Shown here one piece after another: positions 24,872 to 33,895 of a DNA stretch of 64,000 bases. The position numbers and the translations under genes were made by a program. The stretch's first letter is position 1. Each line of letters begins with the position of its first letter. This stretch comes from [Flavobacterium] thermophilum (GTDB lineage: Bacteria > Bacillota > Bacilli > Bacillales > Anoxybacillaceae), in contig UGGS01000001.1 of NCBI GenBank assembly GCA_900450595.1, positions 1,860,001-1,924,000 of the forward strand, in the 5' to 3' direction. Below the pieces are notes generated by a model. That model saw nothing but the letters and a program-made list of their open reading frames with translations, made no database searches and had not been told where the DNA came from.

Positions 24872-25627
24872 TCATGTCACTGAGTCAAGCCGTTGTTTCA
24901 TTTCGTCAAGCAAACGGTCAAACAGCGGGATATAGTGTGTACGGATGCGTTCGTAAATGTCCATCGCCGTTTCTTCGTCATACGTATGGGACGTCCGGTT
25001 GCGGTCTTCGAGCATGCGAAGCCATGTCTCTCCGTCTTGAATCAACCCTTCCCGAAACGCCTCGCGAATCGTTTTCCTCGGACTCGTCACTTCAGCGTAT
25101 CCCTGATGCTCCAAATAAAGTTTCATCCATTTCCATGCTAGTTCGTACGTGAATTCAAAGCGTTGAATGGTCGCATCAACAACAAGGTCATCCGTTTGAG
25201 CGTCTCTTGCGGCACTTTGCCGGAGTTTGGAGAGCGCCCGTTCGAAATCGTAAAATCGATCCATCAGCCGGCTCATGGTGACCATCACCTTCCCGTGCTC
25301 GTTCGTTTGAAAAATCGTCTTTCCTTCTTGGTCAATATTCATTTTTAGCTGTTCGTTGTGAATTTGATTGTAATCAACAACATCGATCGGATAAATGATC
25401 GGAAGTTCATCCAAGTCCGATTGCAGGAGGTACAGCGGGCCTCCCGGTTTTCGAAATTGGATCGCCAAATCGATATCCGATCCTTCCTTGTAATCGCCTC
25501 GTGCTCTTGAGCCGAACAAAATGACTTTTTCAATGACATCAGCATAACGGGAAAATAGATGGAGCAGTTGGCGAAATACCGTTCGTTCCAATCCATAGAG
25601 CGGTTTCTCGTCCATCGTCGCCATCAC
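24872..25627 (-). CDS. HEPN-MNT fusion: nucleotidyltransferase joined to HI0074-type HEPN domain
   Basis: 251 residues combining what is normally two genes. Residues 1-105 are a minimal nucleotidyltransferase (MNT antitoxin type) with the intact motif GSRARGDYKEGSDIDL (Gly39, Ser40, Asp51, Asp53: GS-X10-D-X-D). Residues 115-251 are an HI0074/HepT-type HEPN domain with the RX4HXY motif RNRTSHTY (Arg209, His214, Tyr216). In two-gene HepT-MntA systems the MNT adenylylates the Tyr of the HEPN RNase and silences it. Here toxin and antitoxin are covalently joined, allowing modification in cis. The start is uncertain (GTG at 25627, ATG shortly after; no strong SD). The function is inferred from motifs. 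Confidence 0.85.
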   Translation of the reverse strand: MMATMDEKPLYGLERTVFRQLLHLFSRYADVIEKVILFGSRARGDYKEGSDIDLAIQFRKPGGPLYLLQSDLDELPIIYPIDVVDYNQIHNEQLKMNIDQEGKTIFQTNEHGKVMVTMSRLMDRFYDFERALSKLRQSAARDAQTDDLVVDATIQRFEFTYELAWKWMKLYLEHQGYAEVTSPRKTIREAFREGLIQDGETWLRMLEDRNRTSHTYDEETAMDIYERIRTHYIPLFDRLLDEMKQRLDSVT

Positions 25628-25742
25628 TCATTTCGGTCTAGTTTTTCCTCTATTATACCATATACGAGAGCCGCTCCATGTATAAATCCGCCGCCATTGG
25701 CAAACGATAACGGTGTACAATACGGCCAATGAGGTGAGACAA

Positions 25743-25952
25743 ATGGATTTGAACTTGCGGAAAGCCATTATGCACAACGTCGCCAACAACTCGAAAGAAC
25801 AGCTCGAGAATACAATCGAGGACGCGATCCAGCGTGGCGAGGAAAAATATTTGCCCGGCCTCGGCGTCCTCTTTGAAGCCATTTGGACGCACGCCAATGA
25901 ACAGCAAAAAGACATGATGCTCACCACGCTCGAGCAGGCGGTTAAACAATGA
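25743..25952 (+). CDS. sspI: Small acid-soluble spore protein I
   Basis: 69 residues starting [13 protein letters not shown], matching SspI over its entire length, including the [16 protein letters not shown] centre and the C-terminal LEQAV. GAGGTGA lies 5 bases before the ATG, which defines the start. SspI is made in the forespore and is a minor spore-core protein. Its place next to ysgA-pheST is conserved in Bacillus. A sigma-G promoter is expected but I could not fix its hexamers. Confidence 0.95.
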   Translation: MDLNLRKAIMHNVANNSKEQLENTIEDAIQRGEEKYLPGLGVLFEAIWTHANEQQKDMMLTTLEQAVKQ

Positions 25953-25954
25953 CG

Positions 25955-25985
25955 AACACCGGCCGAATCGGCCGGTGTTTTTATT
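25955..25985 (+). terminator. Terminator of sspI
   Basis: ACACCGGCCG and CGGCCGGTGT form a perfect stem followed by TTTTATT. It also overlaps the 3' end of the convergent ysdC. Confidence 0.85.
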
Positions 25986-27069
25986 CGTCAAACGTCAGTT
26001 GTTTCACTTTGTCGGCGTCAAGCCGTTTGATTACTTCGACAAGCAGCTTGACCGTGTTTTCATAATCGTCGCGATGCAAAATGGCGGCGTGCGAGTGGAT
26101 GTAGCGCGTCGGAATGGCGATCGTGAGCGACGGAACGCCGATACCGGTTAAGTGAATTGCTCCCGCATCCGTACCGCCGCCCGGCATGGCATCAAAATGG
26201 TACGGAATGTTCATCTCTTCCGCCACTTCGATGACGAATTCGCGCAAGCCGCGGTGCGACACCATCGTCGCGTCGTACAGGACGATGTGCGGGCCGGCGC
26301 CGAGTTTGCCCATCGCTTCTTTTTCCGACACGTCCGGTGTATCGCCGGCAATGCCGACATCAACAGCAAACGCGATATCCGGCTGAATGAACTGGGCCGC
26401 TGTGCGCGCACCGCGCAAGCCGACTTCCTCTTGCACCGTGCCGACGCCGTATACGGTGTTCGGGTGGTCGACGCCTTTTAACTGCTTGAGCACATCGATG
26501 GCGACCGCACAGCCGATCCGGTTGTCCCATGCTTTCGCGAGCAGCATTTTTTCATTGTTCAATACCGTAAATTCAAAATACGGCACGATCATATCGCCCG
26601 GGCGGACGCCCCACTCCATCGCTTCCTCGCGGCTTGTCGCGCCGATGTCGATGAACATGTCTTTGATGTCGACCGGTTTTTTGCGCGCCTCCGGCGGCAA
26701 AATGTGCGGCGGCTTCGAACCGATGACGCCGGTGATGTCGCCTTTTTTCGTCACGATCGTCACGCGCTGGGCGAGCATTACTTGGCTCCACCATCCGCCA
26801 AGCGTTTGGAAGCGGATGAATCCTTTGTCGTCGATTTGCGTCACCATAAAGCCGACTTCATCCAAATGGCCGGCGATCATCACTTTCGGCCCGCCTGATT
26901 TCCCTTCTTTTTTGGCGATCAAGCTGCCGAGGCCATCCGTTGTCACTTCATCCGCATACGGAGCTATGTATGTCTTCATCACATCGCGCGCTTCCCGCTC
27001 ATTGCCCGGGACGCCTTTCGCATCGGTCAACGCTTTCAGCATCGTCAACGTTTCGTCCAACTTCACCAT
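25981..27069 (-). CDS. ysdC: M42-family glutamyl aminopeptidase / putative cellulase M homologue YsdC
   Basis: 362 residues from the ATG at 27069 (GGAAAGGGG upstream; the frame continues 27 codons further without a signal). M42 metallopeptidase: metal ligands in [29 protein letters not shown] with the catalytic Glu pair, [11 protein letters not shown] and HSH near the end. These enzymes form large tetrahedral dodecamers that trim peptides from the N-terminus in the cytoplasm. The position near ysdA and rplT agrees with B. subtilis ysdC. Confidence 0.92.
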   Translation of the reverse strand: MVKLDETLTMLKALTDAKGVPGNEREARDVMKTYIAPYADEVTTDGLGSLIAKKEGKSGGPKVMIAGHLDEVGFMVTQIDDKGFIRFQTLGGWWSQVMLAQRVTIVTKKGDITGVIGSKPPHILPPEARKKPVDIKDMFIDIGATSREEAMEWGVRPGDMIVPYFEFTVLNNEKMLLAKAWDNRIGCAVAIDVLKQLKGVDHPNTVYGVGTVQEEVGLRGARTAAQFIQPDIAFAVDVGIAGDTPDVSEKEAMGKLGAGPHIVLYDATMVSHRGLREFVIEVAEEMNIPYHFDAMPGGGTDAGAIHLTGIGVPSLTIAIPTRYIHSHAAILHRDDYENTVKLLVEVIKRLDADKVKQLTFDE

Positions 27070-27162
27070 CTTGGCACCCCTTTCCGGTTTTGTCCACTTT
27101 TTTATTATACTTGAAAAGGCTGACGATTGGCAAAATGAATCATTCGCCACCCAAAAAAAAGA

Positions 27163-27648
27163 TCAATAGCGCTCGTTTTGCCGCTTGTGGTTCACTTCAT
27201 TTTTCCGCCGATACGCCGCCTCGATGTCGTCGGAAGAAAAACCGAGCGCCACGCCAAGCCGCCAATACTCCGCAAACAGCGCATCATATTCCCCTCGCGC
27301 TCTCGTCTCCCCGAACCGCTCGGCGGCGCGAAAGATGGCCAAAAACTGCTCGACAAGCGGCCGTCCCGCCGACGGAGCTTCGTTTTCTTCATAAAACAAG
27401 CCGCACTCCAGCCCAAGCGACAATAAAAAATGCAAGCCGTCCACATATTCCTCAAGCACTCGCTCGGCTGGCGCGGGTGGTTTGATGCTCCAAAATTTAA
27501 AACAGCGCGTCTCATTGGCCAGCTCCCCAAGTTCGACGAGAAACGCAAGCATTTTCCGATTGAACAAGTCCTCGTGCATAAGGCCATGCTCTGTTTCAAT
27601 CCGTTCATCCAACATGCGCTGCATATCGTAAAGCAAAGGCCAATTCAT
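27163..27648 (-). CDS. Dimeric (all-alpha) dUTP diphosphatase
   Basis: 161 residues, helical, with the MazG/dUTPase-2-type metal motif VELGELANETRCFKFW (the E-x-x-E pair) near residue 38 and VLEEYVDGLHFLLSLG near 65 with Glu/Asp ligands. This is the dimeric dUTPase family, distinct from trimeric Dut. It hydrolyses dUTP to dUMP and keeps uracil out of DNA. ATG 27648 is preceded by AGGGGAGGAGAG. Confidence 0.88.
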   Translation of the reverse strand: MNWPLLYDMQRMLDERIETEHGLMHEDLFNRKMLAFLVELGELANETRCFKFWSIKPPAPAERVLEEYVDGLHFLLSLGLECGLFYEENEAPSAGRPLVEQFLAIFRAAERFGETRARGEYDALFAEYWRLGVALGFSSDDIEAAYRRKNEVNHKRQNERY

Positions 27649-27663
27649 TCTCTCCTCCCCTTT

Positions 27664-27921
27664 CTACCTCATCCATCGCCAATAGAGAAACAGCTCCACC
27701 GCTGCCAACAGCGGCAAGCCATAGCCAAAAGCCCGATGGCGCGTTTTATGGCGAAACGTGTACATTCCAGCTGCCGCACCGATGGCCCCGCCCGCAAACG
27801 CCAGCAGCCAAAGCGGCCGCTCGGCGATGCGAAAGCGGCGGCGTTTCGCTTTTTGTTTGTCGAGCCCCATCATAAAAAAGGCAAGAAGATTGATCGCTAT
27901 TCCGTATTGTACCATATCCAT
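27664..27921 (-). CDS. ysdA: DUF1294 membrane protein YsdA
   Basis: 85 residues with two to three hydrophobic segments and the conserved KQKAKRRRFRIAE and GGAIGAAAGMYTFRHKTRH core of DUF1294. Its function is unknown. It is a conserved neighbour downstream of rplT in Bacillus. AAGGAAAGGGATGG lies upstream of the start. It precedes the dUTPase gene at 15 bases, suggesting co-transcription. Confidence 0.88.
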   Translation of the reverse strand: MDMVQYGIAINLLAFFMMGLDKQKAKRRRFRIAERPLWLLAFAGGAIGAAAGMYTFRHKTRHRAFGYGLPLLAAVELFLYWRWMR

Positions 27922-27986
27922 CCCTTTCCTTGACAGAAAAACAGCAGCGCTGATCGGCTTTCAAGCCCCCCATTTCGTTGCCGAAG

Positions 27987-28019
27987 AAAAACGGCCACCC
28001 TTTGTCAGGATGGCCGTCA
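27987..28019 (-). terminator. Terminator of the infC-rpmI-rplT operon
   Basis: ACGGCCA and TGGCCGT arms form a stem followed on the minus strand by TTTTC, directly after the rplT stop codon. Confidence 0.85.
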
Positions 28020-28022
28020 TGG

Positions 28023-28382
28023 TTACTTATTCAAGTTCGCTTTCGCCAAATCGGCGAGTTGGGCAAACGCCGCTTGGTCGTTGACCGCCAAGTCGGCGAG
28101 CATTTTCCGGTTGACTTCGACGCCGGCCAATTTCAAGCCGTGCATCAAACGGCTGTACGACAGGCCGTTTTGGCGGGCCGCCGCATTGATGCGGGCGATC
28201 CACAGTTTGCGGAAATCGCGCTTCCGTTGACGGCGGTCGCGATACGCATACATGAGCGATTTCATCACTTGCTGGTTCGCAACTCTATATAACGCGTGTT
28301 TCGCGCCGAAATAGCCTTTTGCGAGTTTTAACACTTTTTTGCGACGTCTGCGCGTCACTGGTCCACCTTTTACGCGTGGCAT
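28023..28382 (-). CDS. rplT: 50S ribosomal protein L20
   Basis: 119 residues, full length: the basic N-terminal extension [28 protein letters not shown], then the globular part with [22 protein letters not shown]20 is needed for early 50S assembly and in Firmicutes also represses its own operon by binding the infC leader. It is the last gene of the operon. Confidence 0.98.
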   Translation of the reverse strand: MPRVKGGPVTRRRRKKVLKLAKGYFGAKHALYRVANQQVMKSLMYAYRDRRQRKRDFRKLWIARINAAARQNGLSYSRLMHGLKLAGVEVNRKMLADLAVNDQAAFAQLADLAKANLNK

Positions 28383-28407
28383 AATCGTTCCCTCCTATAG
28401 TCGGTCG

Positions 28408-28608
28408 TTATTTCAAGTTGTCGAGCATTTGGCGAATGCGTTTGAAATCGCCAGGCGAAACGAGCGTCGCTTTGCGCAACTGGCGTTTTTGTTTTTTCGT
28501 TTTATTGGCAAACAAGTGGCTCGTATACGCATGGCCGCGTTTCAATTTGCCGCTCGCCGTCTTTTTGAACCGTTTCGCCGAGCCGCGGTGAGTTTTCATT
28601 TTTGGCAT
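28408..28608 (-). CDS. rpmI: 50S ribosomal protein L35
   Basis: 66 residues from [14 protein letters not shown]. The start at 28608 is preceded by AAGGAGGAAACTG; the upstream continuation of the frame lies inside infC in another reading and is a shadow. It sits between infC and rplT as in other Bacillaceae. Confidence 0.98.
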   Translation of the reverse strand: MPKMKTHRGSAKRFKKTASGKLKRGHAYTSHLFANKTKKQKRQLRKATLVSPGDFKRIRQMLDNLK

Positions 28609-28621
28609 CACAGTTTCCTCC

Positions 28622-29143
28622 TTACTTGTTGTCGTTTTTCGGTGCGAGCACGAGAAACATGTTGCGCCCGTCCATTTTCGGCGCCGTTTCGACGACCGCG
28701 ATGTCGGCGCACGCTTCCGAGAAGCGGTCAAGGACGCGCTGTCCGATTTCTTTATGGGTGATCGCCCGTCCTTTGAAGCGGATCGTCGCTTTCACTTTAT
28801 CGCCTTTTTCCAAAAACTTGCGCGCGTTGCGCAGTTTCGTGTTGAAGTCATGCTCCTCGATCGTTGGGCTGAGGCGCACTTCTTTCACATTGATGACCTT
28901 TTGCTTTTTGCGCGCTTCTTTTTCTTTCTTCTGCTGCTCGAAGCGGAATTTCCCGTAATCCATGATGCGGCAAACAGGCGGTTTGGCGTTCGGCGCCACA
29001 AGCACGAGGTCCAAGTTGCGTCTCGCCGCAATTTCGAGCGCTTCCTGCTTCGACTTGATGCCAAGTTGGTCGCCGTTTTGATCGATCAAGCGCACTTCCC
29101 GGGCACGAATTTGCTCGTTGATAATGAAATCTTTGCTAATAAT
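28622..29143 (-). CDS. infC: Translation initiation factor IF-3, ATT start codon
   Basis: 173 residues beginning (M)[16 protein letters not shown]. The start is the rare ATT at 29143, the first of two ATT codons, with GGAGGTGG 3-4 bases upstream; this matches the known Bacillus/Geobacillus N-terminus. IF3-N (residues 1-75), the linker with [13 protein letters not shown], and IF3-C are complete. IF-3 prevents premature subunit joining and checks the start codon, so its own non-canonical start is a classic autoregulatory device. It heads the infC-rpmI-rplT operon. Confidence 0.97.
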   Translation of the reverse strand: MISKDFIINEQIRAREVRLIDQNGDQLGIKSKQEALEIAARRNLDLVLVAPNAKPPVCRIMDYGKFRFEQQKKEKEARKKQKVINVKEVRLSPTIEEHDFNTKLRNARKFLEKGDKVKATIRFKGRAITHKEIGQRVLDRFSEACADIAVVETAPKMDGRNMFLVLAPKNDNK

Positions 29144-29348
29144 GAGCCACCTCCAAGGTTTTTTCCAACTGGCTTGTTTGCCGGCAGAGCCCGCTCTCAA
29201 CGAAAAAGCGCGGATGCACAAAGCACCCGCGCACGACGTTCGGACAAAAAGTTGGCGAACCGTAACAACCTGCCAACAGCCTTCTTGGCGTCGGTCAGGT
29301 GAGAAGCGGGCGCTTCTGCTTTCGTTACAAACAAGCAATCATTCCACT
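29144..29348 (-). promoter_or_regulatory. L20 leader of the infC-rpmI-rplT operon
   Basis: The ~205-base leader contains, on the minus strand, a long paired region and then a terminator (GCGCGG...CCGCGC and TTTTTC, at 29200-29233) about 60 bases before infC. In B. subtilis L20 binds the equivalent leader and favours termination. Sequence and position agree. Confidence 0.8.
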
Positions 29349-29354
29349 TTATAC

Positions 29355-29383
29355 ACTATACCACCTTGGCGATGGCATGTCAA
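29355..29383 (-). promoter_or_regulatory. Promoter of the infC operon
   Basis: Minus strand TTGACA (29378-29383) and TATAGT (29355-29360) are 17 bases apart, a strong sigma-A promoter, with the start near 29348. The remaining bases up to thrS (29384-29496) show no gene. Confidence 0.85.
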
Positions 29384-29496
29384 GGAGCGGCTCTTGATAA
29401 ACACAACGTCCTTTATTATAATGGATTCTCACTTCGTTAGCAAGAGAAAATTTTCAGTTGACCGCAACAATGCGCTCCAGCCTCCGCCTGCGCGCG

Positions 29497-29529
29497 AAAA
29501 AAAGCGGTCCGAAACGCGTCGGACCGCCA
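29497..29529 (-). terminator. Terminator of thrS
   Basis: GGCGGTCCG and CGGACCGC form a stem followed by seven T on the minus strand. Confidence 0.85.
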
Positions 29530-29540
29530 TAGGTCGTTCC

Positions 29541-31484
29541 TTATTTCGCCCGTTTTTCCCGCACGTCTTCCGCTAACAAGGCGGCAAATTCATCAAGCCC
29601 CATCGTCCGGCTCTCTTTTTCGCCGTAGCGTCGGACGTTGACCGCTCGCTCGGCCGCCTCTTTGTCGCCGACAACGAGCATGTACGGGATTTTTTGCATT
29701 TGCGCTTCGCGGATTTTGTAGCCGATTTTTTCGTCGCGCTCGTCGACTTCAACGCGGAAGCCGCGTTCTTTCAGCGTCCGCTGCACGTCATAGGCGTAAT
29801 CGAGGTGCGCCTCCGGCGACACCGGGATCACCTTGACTTGAACCGGGGCGAGCCATGTCGGGAACGCGCCTTTGTATTCTTCGATCAAGAACGCGACAAA
29901 CCGCTCCATCGTTGAGACGACGCCGCGGTGGATGACAACCGGGCGGTGCGGCTTCCCGTCTTCGCCGATGTACGTAAGGTCAAAACGTTCCGGCAAGAGG
30001 AAGTCGAGCTGCACCGTTGAGAGCGTTTCGTCTTTGCCGAGCGCCGTGCGCACTTGCACATCGAGCTTCGGCCCGTAAAACGCCGCTTCCCCTTCAGCCT
30101 CATAGTAGTCGAGACCGAGCTCGTCCATCGCTTCGCGCAGCATTCGTTGCGCTTTTTCCCACATTTCATCGTCGTCGTAATATTTTTCTTTGTCATGCGG
30201 ATCGCGGTATGACAAGCGGAACGAGTACTCGTCAAGCCCGAAATCTTTGTATACTTCTAAAATCAAGTTGACGACACGTTTAAACTCGTCTTTAATTTGG
30301 TCCGGGCGCACGAAAATATGGGCGTCATTAAGCGTCATGCCGCGGACGCGCTGCAAGCCGGTAAGCGCTCCGGACATTTCGTAGCGGTGCATCGTGCCAA
30401 GTTCGGCGATGCGAATCGGCAGCTCACGGTAGCTGTGCAGCTTGCTTTTGTAAATCATCATATGGTGCGGGCAGTTCATCGGACGCAGCACAAGCTGTTC
30501 ATTGTCCATTTCCATCGGCGGGAACATGTTTTCTTTGTAATGGTCCCAGTGTCCTGACGTTTTGTACAGCTCGACGCTGCCGAGCACCGGCGTATACACA
30601 TGGTCATAGCCAAGCTCGATTTCTTTGTCGACGATATACCGTTCAATGATCCGGCGGATCGTCGCCCCCTTCGGCAGCCAAAGCGGCAAGCCTTGCCCGA
30701 CTTTTTGCGACGTCGCAAACAGCTCAAGCTCTTTTCCTAATTTGCGGTGATCGCGCTCCTTTGCCTCTTCGAGAAGATGCAAATAGCGCTCCAAATCTTC
30801 CTTCTTGAAAAACGCTGTCCCGTAAATGCGCTGCAGCATTTTGTTGTTGCTGTCACCGCGCCAGTAGGCCCCCGAGATGCTGAGCAGCTTGAATTCTTTG
30901 ATCTTGCCGGTCGACGGCACGTGCACGCCGCGGCAAAGGTCGAAAAACTCGCCTTGCTCGTAAATGGAAATCGTCTCGCCTTCCGGAATATCAGCGATCA
31001 ACTCGAGCTTCAACTCATCGCCGATTTCTTCATACAGCCGGATAGCTTCTTCACGGCTCACTTCTTTGCGGACGATATCCAAGTTTTCTTTGACAATGTT
31101 GCGCATTTCCGCCTCAATTTTCGGCAAATCGTCCGGCGTCAGCTTATGCTCCATATCGATATCATAGTAGAAGCCGTTTTCAATAACGGGTCCGACGCCG
31201 AGCTTGACGTTGCGATACAGCCGTTTGATCGCCTGCGCCATTAAATGGGCGGCGCTATGGCGCAAAATATCAAGCGCCTCTGGCATATCTTGGGTGATAA
31301 TCACCAGCTCGCCGTCCTCATGAAGCGGCGTGCGCAAATCGACGAACCGGCCGTTCAGTTTGCCGGCGATCGCTTTTTTCTTCAGCCCCGGACTGATCGA
31401 CGCGGCGATGTCTTCGGTCGATGTCCCGCTCGCAAACTCCTTTTGCGCCCCGTCCGGGAACGTGATGCGAATCATGTCTGGCAT
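29541..31484 (-). CDS. thrS: Threonyl-tRNA synthetase
   Basis: 647 residues from the ATG at 31484, with AAAGGAG 9 bases upstream; an in-frame TTG two codons earlier overlaps the SD spacing poorly. TGS domain (1-62), editing domain with the [10 protein letters not shown] and [10 protein letters not shown] zinc/catalytic motifs (63-240), class II core with motif 2 near [18 protein letters not shown] and motif 3 in [16 protein letters not shown], then the anticodon-binding domain. The gene is monocistronic behind its own T-box and ends with a terminator. Confidence 0.97.
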   Translation of the reverse strand: MPDMIRITFPDGAQKEFASGTSTEDIAASISPGLKKKAIAGKLNGRFVDLRTPLHEDGELVIITQDMPEALDILRHSAAHLMAQAIKRLYRNVKLGVGPVIENGFYYDIDMEHKLTPDDLPKIEAEMRNIVKENLDIVRKEVSREEAIRLYEEIGDELKLELIADIPEGETISIYEQGEFFDLCRGVHVPSTGKIKEFKLLSISGAYWRGDSNNKMLQRIYGTAFFKKEDLERYLHLLEEAKERDHRKLGKELELFATSQKVGQGLPLWLPKGATIRRIIERYIVDKEIELGYDHVYTPVLGSVELYKTSGHWDHYKENMFPPMEMDNEQLVLRPMNCPHHMMIYKSKLHSYRELPIRIAELGTMHRYEMSGALTGLQRVRGMTLNDAHIFVRPDQIKDEFKRVVNLILEVYKDFGLDEYSFRLSYRDPHDKEKYYDDDEMWEKAQRMLREAMDELGLDYYEAEGEAAFYGPKLDVQVRTALGKDETLSTVQLDFLLPERFDLTYIGEDGKPHRPVVIHRGVVSTMERFVAFLIEEYKGAFPTWLAPVQVKVIPVSPEAHLDYAYDVQRTLKERGFRVEVDERDEKIGYKIREAQMQKIPYMLVVGDKEAAERAVNVRRYGEKESRTMGLDEFAALLAEDVREKRAK

Positions 31485-31504
31485 CGGCAATCACTCCTTT
31501 GTCA

Positions 31505-31774
31505 TAATTGAAAAAGAAAAAAACTCCTCCCTCAAAAGGGACGAGTTTTCGTCGTGGTTCCACCCTTCTTCCCATGGCAACACAACGCCATGGCTCAACA
31601 ACAATAACGGCTAGCCACCGGCGGCAACTACTGGGCGCTCCGTTCGCTGCCGCAGCTCTGAGGGGGTAAGCGCATTTTTCGTGTTAGGAAGGTTCCAGCC
31701 GCTGCCTTCCCTCTCTGGAAACCGTAAAAATGCACCCATATCCTCGTCATCGCTTGTCTATGCGGTTATTCATG
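31505..31774 (-). promoter_or_regulatory. T-box leader of thrS (tRNA-Thr responsive)
   Basis: On the minus strand the T-box core AAGGGTGGAACCACG (31553-31567) precedes a terminator with AACTCGTCCC/GGGAGGAGTT and a run of T (31512-31547). GGAACC near 31690-31695 holds a candidate ACC Thr specifier codon. Uncharged tRNA-Thr would promote antitermination. Confidence 0.88.
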
Positions 31775-31780
31775 TACGAC

Positions 31781-31809
31781 ATTATAGCGGAACCGAAAAG
31801 AAAAATCAA
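31781..31809 (-). promoter_or_regulatory. Promoter of thrS
   Basis: Minus strand TTGATT (31804-31809) and TATAAT (31781-31786) are separated by 17 bases. The -35 element lies in the last codons of ytxC. Confidence 0.8.
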
Positions 31810-32681
31810 GATTCTTCCCCATTTCCGGCGCTGGCGGCAAACAAGTGGGAAAAATCAGCGCGGCGGCGGAGGCGAAGCCGCTCTTGAAACACGTTTTGCA
31901 GCGTCTGCACCATGCCGTCATCCGGATGGTCGGTATACAGCTCAATTTCCGCCGGGGCAAGCGAGACAAGCGGCGCGAGCACCGACGAATCGATATACAT
32001 CGGCTGGCTGACGACGAGATGGCGGTCGATCAGCTGTTTCACTTCCGCCGCCGACAGCTCGCGGCGGTGGCGGTCGTAAAACACAAAGTGCGGCGGGTCG
32101 TGCACCAAATACAGGCGCGGCCATTGCGGCGTCCGGCCAACCAGGCATTCGCGCAGCATTTGCACGAAAGTTTGATACTCTTGCTCCAATTTGTACTCGT
32201 CAATCGCGAGCCCGACATAATGTTCAAGCCGCTCGATGTACGGCTTCAGCCGAAAGGTGACAAACGACGAAAACGAGAAGGACAGCCCGTCGCGCAAAAA
32301 CGAAGCGCACGCCTCGCGCAGCAGCGCCATGCGCGAAGCAGCAAACTCCGCCCCTTTCTGATAATCGCGCCGTTCACCGTCCAAAAACGAATGGGCGAGC
32401 GCCAAAATTTGCTGCTGTTCCTCGCGGTCGCGAAAATAAAAGACACCGGAAATGATCGACAACAACAGCCGGTCTTCGAGGACAGACTGCACAAATGCAG
32501 TCATGGCTGGTATGATATACGTCTCGAGCACATGCTTCTCGTCGCCGTATATGTAAACCGCCACGGTCTTGTTTCCGTCGTAAGCGGCGTGAAACAGCGG
32601 ACAGGCATCCCGTTTCCGTTCATTCAGCAGCCAAAACAGTTTCTCCGCCTCGCTTGCCTTGTCAAAATGGATTTCGATCAC
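31806..32681 (-). CDS. ytxC: Putative sporulation protein YtxC
   Basis: 291 residues from a GTG at 32681 (AAGGGGGGA 6 bases upstream); the frame continues to a TTG nine codons earlier. It matches YtxC of Bacillus, found between dnaI and thrS. Features: an acidic helical centre with ILALAHSFLDGERRD and LREACASFLRDGLSFSFSSFVTFRLKPYIE, and a C-terminal mixed domain (VHDPPHFVFYD, LVVSQPMYIDSSVLAPLVSLAP). No membrane segment. Its biochemical role is not known to me; sporulation linkage comes from the family name. Confidence 0.85.
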   Translation of the reverse strand: MIEIHFDKASEAEKLFWLLNERKRDACPLFHAAYDGNKTVAVYIYGDEKHVLETYIIPAMTAFVQSVLEDRLLLSIISGVFYFRDREEQQQILALAHSFLDGERRDYQKGAEFAASRMALLREACASFLRDGLSFSFSSFVTFRLKPYIERLEHYVGLAIDEYKLEQEYQTFVQMLRECLVGRTPQWPRLYLVHDPPHFVFYDRHRRELSAAEVKQLIDRHLVVSQPMYIDSSVLAPLVSLAPAEIELYTDHPDDGMVQTLQNVFQERLRLRRRADFSHLFAASAGNGEES

Positions 32682-32890
32682 CCGCTGTCCCCCCTTCTCC
32701 GAGATCAACGCTTGGTTTATATATATGGGGACAACCAGCTGTTTAGACTAAAAAAGCGCAAAACGTCCAACGTTTCCCGCCTACAGGGCTGCGGCGGACG
32801 GAGCGCACAGACATTCGCAACGGGTTCATTCGCCAAGATGCCCCGCTCCTTGGCGGCTGGCGGAGAATGCATCCTTTCCGCCCCAGCGCA
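32682..32890. other. Gap between ytxC and the dnaI terminator
   Basis: Apart from the ytxC SD I see no promoter pair or RNA structure of note in these ~210 bases, and no coding frame with a ribosome binding site. Confidence 0.4.
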
Positions 32891-32925
32891 GAAAAACGGC
32901 GCCCCCTTGCGTCAGGGGACGCCTT
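32890..32925 (-). terminator. Terminator of the dnaB-dnaI transcript
   Basis: GGCGTCCCC and GGGGGCGCC form a stem followed on the minus strand by GTTTTTC, 27 bases after the dnaI stop. Confidence 0.85.
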
Positions 32926-32951
32926 AAGCGCGCCGTTTGACCGCTTATCCA

Positions 32952-33884
32952 TCATTCGCGGCGGTTTGGCCCGGTAATTTCAACCGGGTGCGCGAGTGAG
33001 CGGATCCGCTCCATAATGCGGGCGGCTTTCACTTTTTCTTCCTCGCCGCGCTGCGAATACGTCAAATGGTGGGCGAGCTGCTTCATATCAAAGTTGGAGG
33101 TGAAAAAGGTCGGCAAATTTTCAAACATCCGGTATTGCAAAATTGGGCCGAGCACATCGTCGCGCACCCAGCTCGACATCGCCTCCGCTCCAAGGTCATC
33201 GAGCATGAGCACCGGCACTTTTTTCACATAATCGAGCTTTTCGTTCATCGTCTGATCTTGCAATGAATGCTTCAGCTCGCGAAACAGCTCCGGCACATAG
33301 ACGATGAGCGACGGAATGTTCCGTTTCGCCAGTTCATTGGCGATCGCCCCGAGCAAATACGTTTTGCCGACGCCGAACGACCCGTACAAGTACAATCCTT
33401 TCATTTTTTTCCCCGGCTCGTACTCCGTCACGAACTTCTCTGCAAACTGGATGGCTTTAATGCGCCCATCGTCGCTAAGATCCACATCCGACAGCGAAGC
33501 TTGCAAAATTTCCCGCGGCACGAACATGCTTTGAATGAGCGCTTCCTGCCTTCTCCGTTCATCATCTTGCACTTTTTTCGGGCAGCGGTCGTATTCAACG
33601 TCAATTCGCCCGCCGGCGACCACCAAGTTCGGATGATACCCCGGCAGCATATTTGGGCATTGCTCGAGCCCTGGGCACTGGCGGCAATGGCCATGTTGCT
33701 CGATAAATTCGTACAGCTTCATTAAACTTCGGTCCACCGCATCGCGCGACAGCTGCTGCTCGTGCGCCTGCAAAAACGGCTGCACGTCCGGATGCGTCAA
33801 AATATAGCGCCGCATTTGTTCATAGCGCCGCCGGAACCCTTCGTTTCCGAACAGCCGCTGCAACAGTTGATTTACTCGTTCCAT
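32952..33884 (-). CDS. dnaI: Primosomal protein DnaI (helicase loader)
   Basis: 310 residues. The N-terminal domain has the zinc-binding cluster CRQCPGLEQCPNM and a later CPKK. The C-terminal AAA+ domain has Walker A GSFGVGKTYL and Walker B VLMLDDLGAE. DnaI loads the DnaC helicase at oriC and at restarting forks together with DnaB and DnaD. It lies 11 bases after dnaB, so the two are co-expressed, as in B. subtilis. Confidence 0.96.
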   Translation of the reverse strand: MERVNQLLQRLFGNEGFRRRYEQMRRYILTHPDVQPFLQAHEQQLSRDAVDRSLMKLYEFIEQHGHCRQCPGLEQCPNMLPGYHPNLVVAGGRIDVEYDRCPKKVQDDERRRQEALIQSMFVPREILQASLSDVDLSDDGRIKAIQFAEKFVTEYEPGKKMKGLYLYGSFGVGKTYLLGAIANELAKRNIPSLIVYVPELFRELKHSLQDQTMNEKLDYVKKVPVLMLDDLGAEAMSSWVRDDVLGPILQYRMFENLPTFFTSNFDMKQLAHHLTYSQRGEEEKVKAARIMERIRSLAHPVEITGPNRRE

Positions 33885-33895
33885 CGCCTTTACAC

